From positions 40,300,627-40,364,626 of the forward strand of contig NC_077223.1 of the NCBI RefSeq assembly GCF_024763615.1: a stretch of 64,000 bases of DNA, given 5' to 3'. The notes under the pieces were generated by a model. It saw only the letters and a list, made by a program, of their open reading frames with translations, made no database searches and was not told the origin of the DNA. A program made the position numbers and the translations under genes. Below are positions 12,060-23,923 of the stretch, in pieces (position 1 is the first letter of the stretch; each line of letters begins with the position of its first letter). The stretch is from Phlebotomus papatasi. Lineage: Eukaryota; Arthropoda; Insecta; Diptera; Psychodidae.

Positions 12060-12600
12060 GTAGAATTTCAGGATCACAGAACGTTTGAATTGCAATTTCA
12101 TTAAAATAATTGTTCTTATCATGAACTTGCTCACTTTTGTGTAACTCGTCAGTTTAAACTTTCGAACATAGAAAGGGTTATTAGGTAAGTTCTCTCTGAT
12201 ATAGCTTCAAATCGGTACAGAAAAAACTTCAATCGGAGAGGGCTCTTAAATCGGGAAGGTTGCTGAACGTATGGAATATGATATGACCCTTTCCGTCACC
12301 AGTAGTTTAAAATCGGAATAAGAGTTTTGGACTGGAGCTTTAGCTCAGTTTTCGAACATTCCGGCTTATCGTATCTATTTAACCTTTTACGAACGACAGG
12401 GTCAAAAATTGAGGGTAAAAAAAATCACTTTATCTAATTTCTTGGAACAAAGCATAACTTTATAAGGCCGTAGGAAAAAAAATGGGACACCGGTGTGACT
12501 ATCGTCCTCAAAGAGTTAAGTCTCACACTTTCCAAGAACTTTTACACTTTACATAGATTTTTAGAGATCACACGATCGATAAGTTTTCTTAATTGTTAGC
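12060..12600. repeat. Dispersed repeat R1, copy A
   Basis: This block recurs inverted at 18640-19250. Shared landmarks are ACTTGCTCACTTTTG, GTTCTCTCTGATATA, a CGGAGAG/TCTTAAATC module, GAGCTTTAGCTCAGTTTT, and TTTTTAGAGATCACACGAT. Copy A is interrupted by a TTAA-flanked MITE at 12383-12515, where copy B is continuous. A third fragment lies at about 12725-12790. No terminal repeats or coding capacity are visible. Confidence 0.75.
12383..12515. mobile_element. piggyBac-like MITE family P, copy 1
   Basis: TTAA flanks (12379-12382 and 12516-12519) bracket 133 bp with ends CCTTTTACGAACGA and, inverted, CTCTTTGAGGACGA, plus the inner words GGGTCAAAAATTGAGGGT, AACAAAGCATA and AGGCCGTAGGAAAA. The same interior occurs at 19001-19140 and, more diverged, at 29842-29980. 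The host repeat R1 shows the empty site in its other copy. Confidence 0.8.
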
Positions 12601-12601
12601 T

Positions 12602-12690
12602 TAAGATGGGGTAATTTGTAATCACGTCTAATTCGGAACTTTGAAATTTAGAATGTAAAGCCCTGTACTTCTTTGCATTATTTTCTCTTT
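12602..12690. repeat. Partial copy of the GGGTAAGATGGG MITE
   Basis: The words AAGATGGGGTAATTTG and ATCACGTCTAATTCGGAA match the left end of the intact element at 47078-47293. The right end (about 12690-12710, GACCATCTTAACC) is rearranged. It is an old, degraded relative. Confidence 0.5.
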
Positions 12691-12799
12691 GACCATCTTA
12701 ACCTGTGAGAAATCTAAAGTAAGGTAAAGAAAAAACCTTAACCGGAGAGACCTCTCAAATCAGGAAGGTTATTACTGAACGAGAGGTTTATGTCTTTTT

Positions 12800-14050
12800 A
12801 GGAAGATAAGACCGGAAGTCAATATATCTTAAGATTTTATAAAATCTAGTACCGATATTTTACTAATTCACTACGGATTGGGACCTATTCAATCCGGTTT
12901 GGCATTTCAAAACTTTTCAAATAAATTCAAATTTTACCAAATTGGTGTCTCTTTGAATTCGAGCAGTAAAAGACGCTTCCTTTGTTCTTAATTAATTTTT
13001 TTTTTAATAATGTTATCGTCCCTTTTATAGACCTGGGCCTTTCCTACCGCTTTAATACAGTCTTAGTAATTCGACGTCACATTCTGAGGTACTTTGACGC
13101 CCCGAGCCCTTGATGTCTAATTATGCTATCCATTTCTACTTTTCGTTAAATTTTCGGTCGGCATCTCTTCCTTGTCCTTCCATTCTGCTAATTCTGTGTA
13201 CTCTTGATGACCATATAGTTCTGTATTTCATAAGCGATATCCAACTCATGGTTCTTCTACATAGCTAGTTGTTCCCTCACTCCACTGGGAGAAGTTCGAT
13301 TCAAAATTTGCTTTCTGCTAGCACAAAAAAAGAAAGGTCAATTTAATAACAAGCTGAAATTAAATAAATTAATTATCAACAATTTAAAGGTTCATATTAA
13401 CATAAATCTCATACTATCGGGTATTTGAAATGATAAATAAATAAATTAAATATGTTATGATTTCACATTGAATCACATTAAATCTAATGATTTTTGTCTG
13501 TCAAATATTCCACTTAAAAATAAATATAATGGAAAAATTATCTTTATGGTTTGAATATTCTAATTAACAAGGTTCATTTTCGGTTTTGTTAACTGATTTT
13601 GTGAACTATTTGTGAACTAATTCGGAATTATTAGGCACTCTAAAGACCTTCTCACAACGCACTGGGAGCAAATGTTTATAAAATATACTTTTTATAATAA
13701 TAATACTAATAAGATACGATAATACATTTCCAACTAATTTGTCAAAATCGATTGGGAAAGGGACTCTCTAGTGTTAGTTACCTTTGACCTTTAAAAACAT
13801 ATTTAGGGTTAGGATAAGAATGATTCAACATGGCACGTATACGGTATATCCTGTGAAACATGGTTTTATTATAATTAAAAGTGTTTTCGGAAAGTGAAAG
13901 TCATATCAATTTTATCCATGAGTTGATTTATGGAGAGATATCTCGAAAATCCGAAGTACGTATATCTGATTGTTTTGGTTTGCTAAAAACCGAAATCGAA
14001 ATATCGATATAGGAAAAATAGACAAATACCGCAACTTCAAAGAACGAGAA
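12800..14050. other. Non-coding stretch with diffuse old repeats
   Basis: AT-rich sequence. Words at 12830-12960 (TAGTACCGATATTTTACT, TTCAAATTTTACC) resemble the duplicated block at 2600-3500, suggesting an old dispersed repeat. No gene or bounded element was found. Confidence 0.45.
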
Positions 14051-14056
14051 GTAGTA

Positions 14057-14484
14057 GGGTAAGTGTGCCAAATTCCGGCCAGCTTGCAATTTCGGCCACC
14101 TTTTTTGTTCCTCGAATTTCCATGAACTTCTAGATTTTACGTACTCTAGAGATTATTACAATGCAAAAGAATAACAAAAAATGTAGCTTCGATAAACGAG
14201 ATGACATCAAAAAGATATTGGAAGAATTCTCGAATGGCAAGGAACTATGAGAATTAAGGTGGTCGAAATAGGGCACCAAAGCTATGTCTATATTTTTATT
14301 CATTTTAAAATGTATTAAGAATGATTTTAGAGTAAATAAAGACGGTAAACTGTCTACAAGGTTCTAAGCAACACTCTTTAAGTAGAAGGAATGAAAAATA
14401 TCAATTTCTATAAAAGATATTACATTTCAAACTTGAGACTTTGACGCTTGCATGCAACTATGCCGAAATTTGGCTCACTTACCC
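14057..14484. mobile_element. TA-flanked MITE family G1, copy 1
   Basis: TA at 14055-14056 and 14485-14486 flank 428 bp with inverted ends GGGTAAGTGTGCCAAAT and GGGTAAGTGAGCCAAAT. Internal landmarks are TCGGCCACCTTTTTTG, TACTCTAGAGATTA and GCTTGCATGCAACTATG. Further copies lie at 32247-32661 (same orientation) and 45317-45742 (inverted). TA duplication suggests a Tc1/mariner-type transposase in trans (inference). Confidence 0.88.
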
Positions 14485-14489
14485 TACGT

Positions 14490-16790
14490 AGGGAATTTTC
14501 CGGTGCAAAACTTTATGAACACTTTTAGAAATTTCCTCAAAGTTCTTTAAGAAAAAATTACCAAAGAACTTGCAATCCGATCAAGAAGGCAATACAGCCT
14601 ACGAAAGCATATTGCTCCAGATGAGAATGATCATGGGCAGAGGAAATGGAAAAAGGGGAGATCTTTGCAAAGCACGTTAAGAGAAAAGAAGATCATCACG
14701 CATTGAGATCACGTGTCAATGGGTATGATTTTATCACCCAATTAAAGAGCGAAAAGCCAATCTCGAATTAGTGTTTTCTCAGCTCATTTCGAATGCACGG
14801 CATCACACGAGGCTCCGCCAAAGCAGGTGCTAAATACTCTCTCTTTCTCTCTCTCTTCCTTCCGCACCCTAATTGAATACCATGATCCCCCTGTTGATTC
14901 ACTCCTCTTGAAGCCTTTCATCTTTATGACTCCTCCTCGTTCATTGTTTCACGCACCTGGTTTACGATTATCACCTCCTTTCGGTGCCAGGGTTCTCCTC
15001 TAACGCAAAAGGGAGCCTCTATCTCTCTTTGGCAAAACGCGATGCCAATGTGCAGATTATGTTGGAAGAAACACTTGCCCCAGGAGGTAGAACATGGATC
15101 AACGGGAGGGTGTGAAAAGATTCTCAGAAATTTATTTTGAAAATTTGAAAAATATATCAAGATCACGAGTATTTATCTTAAGGGAGATTTTGAAGAGCCC
15201 TATGGTTGTATATTGTCTTAACAAGAACAAAACTTTGAAAATCTGGCATTCAAAAACAGATATTTGGATTTTTAATAATCACCCGTGAACTTAAGTTTTT
15301 GACTAAAATATCTCGCAAAATAACTTACATAATTTTTCAATAAGGTGAAATTTTCATAATAAACCTACCTTTGAAAATTTTTAAGAAGAATTGCTTACAA
15401 TGATTGAATACAGAGAAAAATTATATTCATGAAGAGAAGAATTCTCAAGTTAAAAAAGAAATAGAATATTCCAATTTCCCTTTCAACTCGCAATGTGATG
15501 TTTCCAAATCATCTTTCGATCCTCACATCTCTTGCGAATTAATGTGGTAGAATGGTCAGGCTTCAAGGAGAAGAAGAAGACCGTTTGTATCCATCTCTGA
15601 TGATTTTGCACACTCTCATCGTTGTTGTTCTTTCTGATGCAAAAAGGCAAAAAAAAGAAGTTCCACGACGCACCGTGGAACGAGTTTCGATGGACGTGTA
15701 ATTAATTTAGTTATATGCCTTATGTCTTCATTATCAATCCGTAAAATCAGCGCGTAAGTGAATGAGATTGATCTCACGGCAGAGGCGTAAATTTCACATA
15801 CAGAGACTTATAGTGCTCAGTCAATTTCCACCCGATGGAATGAGACCCAATAATATCCGTGAGCCGGAAAGTCTCACTCTCTCACTTTCAAGAAGAAAAA
15901 ATGGACTTGTAATTTTTATAGACTTTACTTCCATAGCCTTCATTTTTCAGCCCATCGTAAACACTCCAATAAATTAAGGATTTGCCATTGTTGAAATTGG
16001 TAATAAAGAATCCTCTCTTTTTTCTGGACTTTAAATAAAATTATCCATTCAAGTCATTGGGCAGTGATTGAACCCAAAGTGCTAACTAGGTCGTAAAATC
16101 TTTGGGAGAATACCCGTAATTTGAGAAATTATTCAGAATATAATAAGAAACTATATATGAAGTTTTTATAGGATTGTCTGCAAACCGAATCCTTGAAAGA
16201 TATACATTCTGCTGAGTAATTTTGTAAAGGATAATAAAACTTGATGGAAAGCTCAAACTTGTTAGCACGAGTCCGAACTGATTTCATTCAATTCGTTTCG
16301 AATTTATCTCATATAAGTATAACATTCTACATTAGGTACTAATCGTTTTAATGTTACGAGATCGTAGGCATGAACATATTGAAATTTAAGATTCAGAAAC
16401 CTTTCAGTAATGCTAATTATCCTCTAAATCGCTTCTTTCAAATGTGTTCTACACTCGGTTTTGAGGAATTCTCAATTTTCATTTAAGATAATTATCAGAT
16501 ATATAGGCTATATACGCCAATAGATTAATTATATCAGTATAACTAATCACTTAACTTTAGATATGATTTAAAGAGATATGATAGAATATAAAATGGTGTT
16601 GTGTAAGGTAATGTGATAACTAAGTTTAAGCGATCTTTAAACTCAAGATTTATCTATATGGTTTTATGTAATTTTATGTTCAAATTTCTCGAATTGAACC
16701 ATTTTCGGAGAAATTGGCTTATTAAACCAATAGCTTATTGTCTAGAAATTTCAGATATTCAGAAACTAGGCTAACTGTCTAGTTTGACTG
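14490..16790. other. Mixed unique stretch; GC-richer island at 14.56-15.10 kb
   Basis: About 14560-15100 is GC-richer than its surroundings and includes a CT-rich run near 14835-14870. Both strands are open over about 14970-15092. On the plus strand a possible acceptor (CTTTCGGTGCCAG) at about 14990 and a possible donor after CCAGGAG at 15086 would frame an exon. On the minus strand a 60-80-codon frame ends near 14924. Neither resembles a protein I know, so I call no gene. The rest is AT-rich and featureless. Confidence 0.4.
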
Positions 16791-16799
16791 CTGTTTTAT

Positions 16800-17003
16800 T
16801 CTCCGGTTTCTCCGGATGTGACGTCCTATGTAACACTGGGGTGATCCAAACCACTTCCCACTTGTGTGTTTGTCCATTGTCCCCTGGCCCATTCCTTGTT
16901 GAGTAAGGTATTTAATGTCGGCAAGTCCACTTGCCATTGACGTGGCCCGTTTTTGGGCAAGACATGCTTAATTTTGGGGCCTCAACAAGATTAATAAAAT
17001 AAA
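16800..17003 (+). mobile_element. Probable 3' end of a non-LTR retrotransposon
   Basis: A GC-richer block ends with TTTTTGGGCAAGACATGC, then TTTTGGGGCCTCAACAAG and an AATAAAATAAAG tail. A conserved non-coding end followed by an A/T-rich simple tail is typical of 5'-truncated LINEs or LINE-dependent SINEs. No reading frame is left and no target duplication was found. Confidence 0.4.
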
Positions 17004-18639
17004 GGGATGTGGCTAAATCCGAAGTCGATATCCAATACCGTTTGGCATAAAAGTTTGCTAAGATACAGTTATACGGGCTTTAGATAAGGCTTAGCTATAT
17101 GGCTTAACTGTTCTAATGGCTTATTATTCAAGATGTTTAAATTTAACTTAGGATTGGATTATTAATGACAAATGATCTATTGGATGCTGAAAAACCAATA
17201 AAAAGCGTGGTTTTTAGGATTTTGAGACTATTGGAAATTTTGCTAAACCTCTAGTCTGAACACCGCTTTAGATAGTTCAATTGATGATCAGTCCCTTTGT
17301 ACTATAAAATTAAGAGCGTTAAAATTAAACGTTTCAGTTATTATTAATATTAATGTCTTTAAAAACTATATTTTGAGGACTATTTACACGAGAAAAGATA
17401 ATTCTAGGATTTGTATTTTTCGGTACATAAAAAATCTCATTTTTGAAAGTAATGTTCTAATATTTTGCTGATAGTTTATTGTCTTCATTTTCTTTATAAA
17501 AAAATCATAGTCGTTGTAAATATAATGGAAAAGCTCACTTCTACACTATATTCGTTAAAATTACAGAACTTTGTTTGAATAAATTTATTAATAATCATTT
17601 TGTCACTTCATTTTTACAAATTCAGCAAGATTAGCGGGAGTGATCAATGTGTGGTCAATGGATTTGTAAAATGCGTGAGATCCAAGAAGCTTCAAGAAAA
17701 AGATGAAGAAGTGTAGAACGACAAGAAAACATCATCGTAATGCGAGAGAAAAGTTATCAGCTTAAGGAGTGACGTGACATTTTAATTTTGTGTTTCATCG
17801 CATTCACGATAAAACCTTTTATAATTTTTGACATTTACATTTAAGTCTTTTTGATAACTAGACAGTGATCGTATGTATCGTGTGTGGTGTTTTTTTTATT
17901 TTCATTCCTGTGCCTTCTCCATCATCCATGCGTTCTTTGCCATCTTCCTCTGTTAAATGCTCAATATACCTTTTATTTTGTCCCTCTTACACACATTTCA
18001 TTTATAAAATTGTATTTATGTACTCCCGATATGCTTTATTTATGTCTTCTTCACAAAAATGGCCAAGAAGGTTGTATGTAAATCCATTTTCTCTTTTATA
18101 ACCGTTTCTTCCAAGTGACTTCTTTTATGTAGCAATTCTTCTTCCTCTTTTCAATCTCGTTATTCATTTCATTGAGTCATTGTTGATGATTGTGGCAAAT
18201 CTTGGCTCCTTAAATATTTTTCCAGTCTCTCAAGAGATCGGACGTTCTTTTTTTTTATCCGACTGCTTTCGCTGAAGATCAACTCTCGAAAAACGTTCAG
18301 CTTCTCTTGGTTTCAATGTTCATTTTGCATTCATTGCCCAATCGACATGACAAATTAAATGCCATTATGATTCATGTTATCCTCCTGAGACGGAAATATC
18401 TCTCAGAAATTGCTTCATTAGCTGGAGCCTAAGTATAAAATATTACCTTTGGGTCTGGTGAGGTGAAAATTTTTTGAACATTTTCTCAGCTTATTATCGA
18501 TCTTGTTATTTCGATCGCTATCTTTAATGGTATTCTTCACGCATTCTTCCACTATGTGCTTCCTTCGGAAACATCTGGGCAAATTTAGCATTAAAGAGTT
18601 TTGTTGATTTTCTCTGGTTATATTAGCACTCAAAGTTAG
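17004..18639. other. Non-coding stretch
   Basis: No gene was found. The word TTAGCTATATGGCTTAACTG at about 17084 belongs to a diffuse family also seen near 7315, 43920, 49600 and 50355. The 17860-18110 part has overlapping plus-strand frames that are Ser/Phe/Tyr-rich and look like translated pyrimidine-rich DNA. Confidence 0.45.
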
Positions 18640-19250
18640 AATCAGTTTAAAATCAATCGAAAATTTATCTATCGTGTGATCTCTAAAAATTTACGATCAG
18701 TGTAAATATTTTTGGAAAGATTGAGACTTAAACTTAGATACGACAAGCAAATTGTGAGGAAAAAAACGGAAATTGATGGTTATTTCGGATTTCGGAATGT
18801 TCAAAAACTGAGCTAAAGCTCCAGTCTGAAAATCATATGTCGGTTTTGAACTGATGATGACGGGAAGGTTCATTTTCCCTATATTCAGTAATAACTTTCC
18901 TGATTTAAGAGTTCTCTCCGGTTGAGGTTTTTTTCGTACTGATTCGAAGATATATCAGAGAGAACTTTTCAAAAAACCCGTTAGAAGTTCGAATGTTTAA
19001 CCCTTTAAGGACGAGAGGGTCAAAAATTGAGGGTCTGAAAAAATCACTTTTTCTGACTTTTTAGAACAAAGCATAGCTTCAGAAGGCCGTAGGAAAAATT
19101 TCATTTTTGGGTCACCCGTGACCCAATCGTCCTTAAAGGGTTAAACCGGTGAGTAACGCAAAAGTGAGCAAGTTTATGAAAAGAAAATTTCTTTTAATAA
19201 AAATGCAATTCAAACGTTATGTCATTACAAAAATCCTGATATATCATAAA
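18640..19250. repeat. Dispersed repeat R1, copy B (inverted)
   Basis: This is the inverted counterpart of 12060-12600. It is interrupted at 19001-19140 by the same piggyBac-like MITE but at a different TTAA. Copy A is continuous there (GTCAGTTTAAACTTTCG), while copy B is continuous (TATCTAAGTTTAAGTCTC on the minus strand) where copy A carries its insertion. Confidence 0.75.
19001..19140. mobile_element. piggyBac-like MITE family P, copy 2
   Basis: Exact TTAA flanks at 18997-19000 and 19141-19144 bracket 140 bp with ends CCCTTTAAGGACGAGAGGGT and, inverted, CCCTTTAAGGACGATTGGGT. This is the best-preserved copy of the family here. It has no coding capacity. Confidence 0.88.
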
Positions 19251-19656
19251 AATTTAGTATAGATTCATAATATTGTTTTGGGGCAATCATCTTAAGCCCT
19301 AATAAATTAAAAAAATAAATATATATTGAGGATATTGAGAAAATTACATATTCAGTTACAATTATTAGCCCTATTTATTTCATCTCAATTTGCACCGAAA
19401 TCCACAAGATAATATCTCTTACCATTACATCTCAACCAAAAACAAAATGCATAATGTAAATTGTTTACAGTTTTTTTTTAATCTTTTAAGGCTGATTTTA
19501 CCCTTTCAAGATCTGAAATTAATAATTCAAGTCAAGAATGAAGAATATAAGCTTTAATATATGTTTAATGTTTAACTTAATTAGTTATTTTGTTTAATCT
19601 TTGGGCAGTTACACTCAGAATCATTTTAAATAATTCACAAGAGCTTTATTTGAGTA

Positions 19657-19873
19657 GGGGAAAGCGTGCTACCTTCGGACGATTTATGATTCGCACAAAT
19701 CAGTTTTTTCAAAGTGTTATAAATGATTTTGGCTCATTATAATTTTATATCTCAATAGCTAGTACAATGCGTCAAATTTTCAAGAAAGAGCTTTGGGTGA
19801 AATCCGTAAGGAAAATAGAGAAAAAATTGTATTATCCGAAGCTTGAATCGACCGAAGGTAGCACGCTTTCCCC
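19657..19873. mobile_element. TA-flanked MITE family G5
   Basis: TA at 19655-19656 and 19874-19875 flank 217 bp with perfect inverted ends beginning GGGGAAAGCGTGCTACCTTC. The perfect terminal repeat suggests recent activity. The interior is AT-rich and non-coding. Confidence 0.88.
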
Positions 19874-19926
19874 TACAGTTTGGCATTAGTATGACTTTTC
19901 ACTCATAGAAATCTTAAATTTTTTAA

Positions 19927-20310
19927 ACCTTTAAGGTCGAAACTATAATCGATACATTGATAGAATTTAAGAATTTATCCTGGAAATACCAAAAGAATGA
20001 TCATTTTCGTTCGCTTAAATTTAAAAAAATATTATCTATAGTATTTTGCAGTTTCTAATATCAAAATTTTTTGCTTAAAAAATCATAAATATAAAAAAAA
20101 TTAAAACTTATTCATCATTGCAAGAATTTGAAACTTTCTCACTTTTGAGCTTAAATATTTACTATAGAAAATAAATGGACCTTTACAAAAATATCCTGAA
20201 TTACTACAACATTCTATACTTTGTGATTATATAAAAACCTAAAAAAATTTAGATATTCATAAAAAAAAATTCTATATGAAAAACCGGTGTTCCAGTGGGC
20301 CCTTAAAGGG
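19927..20310. mobile_element. Possible diverged TTAA-flanked MITE (family P-like)
   Basis: The left end follows TTAA (19923-19926) and reads ACCTTTAAGGTCGA. The right end, inverted, reads CCCTTTAAGGGCCCAC and is followed by TTAT instead of TTAA. The interior does not match the other family P copies, so this may be a longer relative or two chance fragments. Confidence 0.4.
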
Positions 20311-22110
20311 TTATAGTAAGATGGGGTAACTGGATCGTTTTCCGAAGAGTGCTGCTTAAACGCTTGTTTTTGGACTGATGAAATTCTTTTTTGCTTCTTC
20401 TAAATCCATAGAATTATTCACTGCTTCATTCAGAAATATAATATAAAAAAATTATCAAAAATATTAAAGAAAATTTATAAAATAATGATAATACTGAAAT
20501 AAGTCAGCGTGCACTAAGTGGATCGCCTTTTCGCTAATTTACTTTTAATTAAACCTTTGGATTTGAAATACTTTTTTCACAAGGAAAAAAACAATTAATG
20601 TTTTCAATCAACCAGCTGTCATTAGTGAAAATATCACTGCTAGAAAATTTTTAGTGAAGAATCCAGCTGGCACAAAATTGAAATGGGTCGATTACACTCG
20701 CTTATTTAATGGATAAAAATATTATTTTTGCGTTTTCTGAAACTTGAATAGTTATATTAATGTTACTGTACTGACTATATTGCGGAAATAAAAATAAAAA
20801 TATTATTTTAAGTGGATTAGTCATAAACGATCCAGATAGTGAAGCAGCACCCGGTATAAGTTATTTATCCAGTGAAGTGAAACTTTTTCTAGATTTATTT
20901 AATTTTAAACTACTTGATAGAACTCTTTAAACTTTTAATTAATGAAAATCTTCATTTGAGATTTTAACTTTGGAAAAAGTTAAAGCAAGTGCTTAAAGTG
21001 CTTTAAACTAGTATTGGGCCGTCTTTAAGTTTTAAAGTAAAATTAAACATTAATCCTTAAACAAAAAAATATTTAGAAAACCGATAATTTTTGATAATAA
21101 AACTTTCTAACCTGAAAATTTTCTCTGCCAATGTCTTAAATTTTTTATTTTTTGAATAAGAAAATGATGGATATTTATGATGTGACATTGAAACTTCTTT
21201 GTTACATGGAATATTCACTTCGCGCTAGGAGGATTTTGCATGATAAATGGTTGGTACATGTTTTTTTTTTGCAAAAAAAGAAGTCTGCAATATCATATCT
21301 AAATTGTTCAGCATTGTCTCACGAAATCACAATTTCTCTGCACAATTTCACACACAATAGCTCACAATATCGAAGGTTTAGAGTAACTTCCTCATCTTAT
21401 GAGATTGTGTTCCTCAATAAAACTCAGAAATAGGCGAAATAGGGCATCAAGCATCACGTGGTTAGATATTTTGCCATATAGATATACATCCATGCTATGG
21501 TCACAATTATATCGTCAATTGCGTGACTGGTGATTGATTTTTGCTCACAAAGTCTCTTTTCTGTATACAGTTGCATCGCCAAGTTCATGGTATTGCTATA
21601 TGTAATAATAGTAATATTATTTGTATAAATAGTGATTAAAGTATAACTGTAAAATGATAGAATGAGGGTCATCACGTGTTATTGAAACCATCTTGCGAAA
21701 GATGATTGATTGGGAAAAAATTCAATGACTTCCTAAAGCTGCACGAGAAGAAAATTGCACAAATTCTTTGCATGGTGCACACTAAAGACCGGAGAAATTT
21801 CATGAAAGTCTCGAGCAGAGTTCTGGGTCGCTTTCATGCACACGCCATGGAAGCTTTTGGGTGGAAGTTTTTCACTTATTCTATACAAAAAGACACGGCT
21901 TTTGTAAGTGATTGGGTTATTGTAATAAATTGATGATTGATATTTTAAATTGAGTAATGTGTTTTTATGATCAATAGGGGAGGCCGAGGCTGGGTTAGTC
22001 ACGCATGGACTTAGACAGTGGCCTGTTACAGCTTTCTTTAGAAGGAATGTTGAGGAAAGAATCCGAAGTATATACCTTCCTTCCTTTTCACTGAAACTTT
22101 TTATCAGCCT
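20311..22110. other. Non-coding stretch with a scrambled repeat
   Basis: The words CTGGATCGTTT and GTGCTGCTT occur near 20331-20356 and, on the opposite strand and in different order, at about 20820-20852. This hints at an old inverted-repeat element whose ends I cannot fix. A frame at 21706-21933 is open on both strands and not recognisable. No gene is called. Confidence 0.4.
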
Positions 22111-22114
22111 AATA

Positions 22115-22514
22115 AGGGAAGAGCACCAGCGATCGGCAGTGTTCCTCGGATCGTTAAGTTATTGTCATATTATTGCACCAATTAAAACAAACTTTTAAAA
22201 ATTATTAGCTACTTTTTACCATTTAATTCTCACAAGAATACAGTGCATTAGTGGAAATTTAATTTATAAAACCAATTTTCCGTGAGACACCTGATTAAAT
22301 TTGTGACGATCCGAGGTACAGAGTATACAGCAGCAATTACATCTTTTTTTTATTAATTTATTGTAAAATTTTAAATTTCAAACGAACAGATAGTTATGGA
22401 TCACTAATATACCGATTAGCATACACAAAAATACCAAATAGTTTTTTGTGGCTTATATTTTCAACTAAATATCGAGCATGTCTCTTAACATTTCGATCCG
22501 GGGTACTTTTCCCT
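22115..22514. mobile_element. TA-flanked MITE family G6
   Basis: TA at 22113-22114 and 22515-22516 flank 400 bp with ends AGGGAAGAGCACCAGCGATC and, inverted, AGGGAAAAGTACCCCGGATC. Further GATCCGAGG words lie inside. It is only 28 bp from the next element. Confidence 0.75.
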
Positions 22515-22542
22515 TATAAACTGTTTTTTACAAATTAAGGTA

Positions 22543-23440
22543 GGGGATACTGGGGCAAAAAGTCACAAAACGGATATTTTATTTTTTTACAAGCTACCCG
22601 AGCACCTCCAAAATTTCTAATTAGCATAGTTTTATAAGTAATTTACCGCTCTACAACTCTGTGAAAGTCATTTTCTTCTATTTTTTATGGAAATATATTT
22701 ATCGAGCCGTTTTCTAAAAGGTAATTTTGTGATCATTCTCAAAAATGCTGGGGCAAATAGTATCAGGCATAAGATACTATCACATTTTGATTCGTTTTAT
22801 TACTTGATTCCGTAAATTTAAGTAAAATATCTAGATTACAAATTTTCATAGGAAATTTATTCTTCTACACCTTTGTAAAACACCGTTTTTTCTATCTGAG
22901 CGAGAAAAGCGCATTTTAAGCTATTTCACAAAAAACACGCAAAAGACTGCAAATCGTTTGACCAATGTAAACAATAAGCGGCGACACATAGCATTGACGT
23001 TTTTTTTCACCGTGGTACATCAGAAATTGTTTCAGTTTTTGTTACTTTTTGCTCCATAGCTTTTGTTACTTTTTACCCCAAATGGTCGTTTTTAATAAAA
23101 GGATTTCTGGAGAAAAGAATCTTTGTAAAATTCTAAAATAGATAGCGGATTCGTATTCAAAGAATATCCAGATAATTTGGGAAATATTCATTAGTGCATC
23201 AAATTTAATATAAGTAGGTAATAATTGATATCTTTTGCACGGAAAATATTTTAAAAAATAGGGCTAAAAATTTCGTATTTTTTTATTTTCTAAATCCATT
23301 GTTCAAATTCTAACAAACTTATGACATTGAAGACCTATGGAGGATATCTATGGAAAAAATTTTAAGCCGCTATCTTATTTATCTTGGAAGATATTGAATT
23401 TTAAAATTTTCAATTTGTGACTTCTCGCCCCAGTCTCCCC
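22543..23440. mobile_element. TA-flanked TIR element family G3 (0.9 kb)
   Basis: TA at 22541-22542 and 23441-23442 flank 898 bp with inverted ends GGGGATACTGGGGCAAAAAG and GGGGAGACTGGGGCGAGAAG, followed on both sides by TCACAAA. The terminal motif fragments GGGGCAAA and TTTTTACCCCAAA recur inside. There is no transposase frame. Confidence 0.85.
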
Positions 23441-23923
23441 TAATGAAAAATTTCATTTGCTGCCTAATTCTTCCCCGGTCTTCCTATAAGTTTTGTTTCT
23501 GAATTGAGACCTTTTAGCTGATTTTCGTCCTTAATAATTGTGCATCGAGATTCATCGAAAAATCGATTAAAATAACTTCGTGAAATTTTCGGGAATATCA
23601 CAAATCGATCGCTCAGAATAAGAAACGAATAACTCGCAGTAGGCAAATTTTACAGGAGAGCGATTTAAAGTTGAAGCTGAGGTTTTGCATGGAGAGTATA
23701 GGATTTTTGAGATTTAAAAACTCTATATAACTTTGAAAATTATTATCTTTCAAGTATAATAATCTCAGGGAAGGTAGCGTGTATAAGAGAGTATCCAAAA
23801 AGCGAATAAAACGATTTTTATAAAAAAAAATCGAGTTGGTCGACTTATATTCTGAGTCATCGAAATGGACCAACTTAAAAGAATCTCGTTTGTTTGATTT
23901 ACAGAGACTTTATTAATTAAGTA

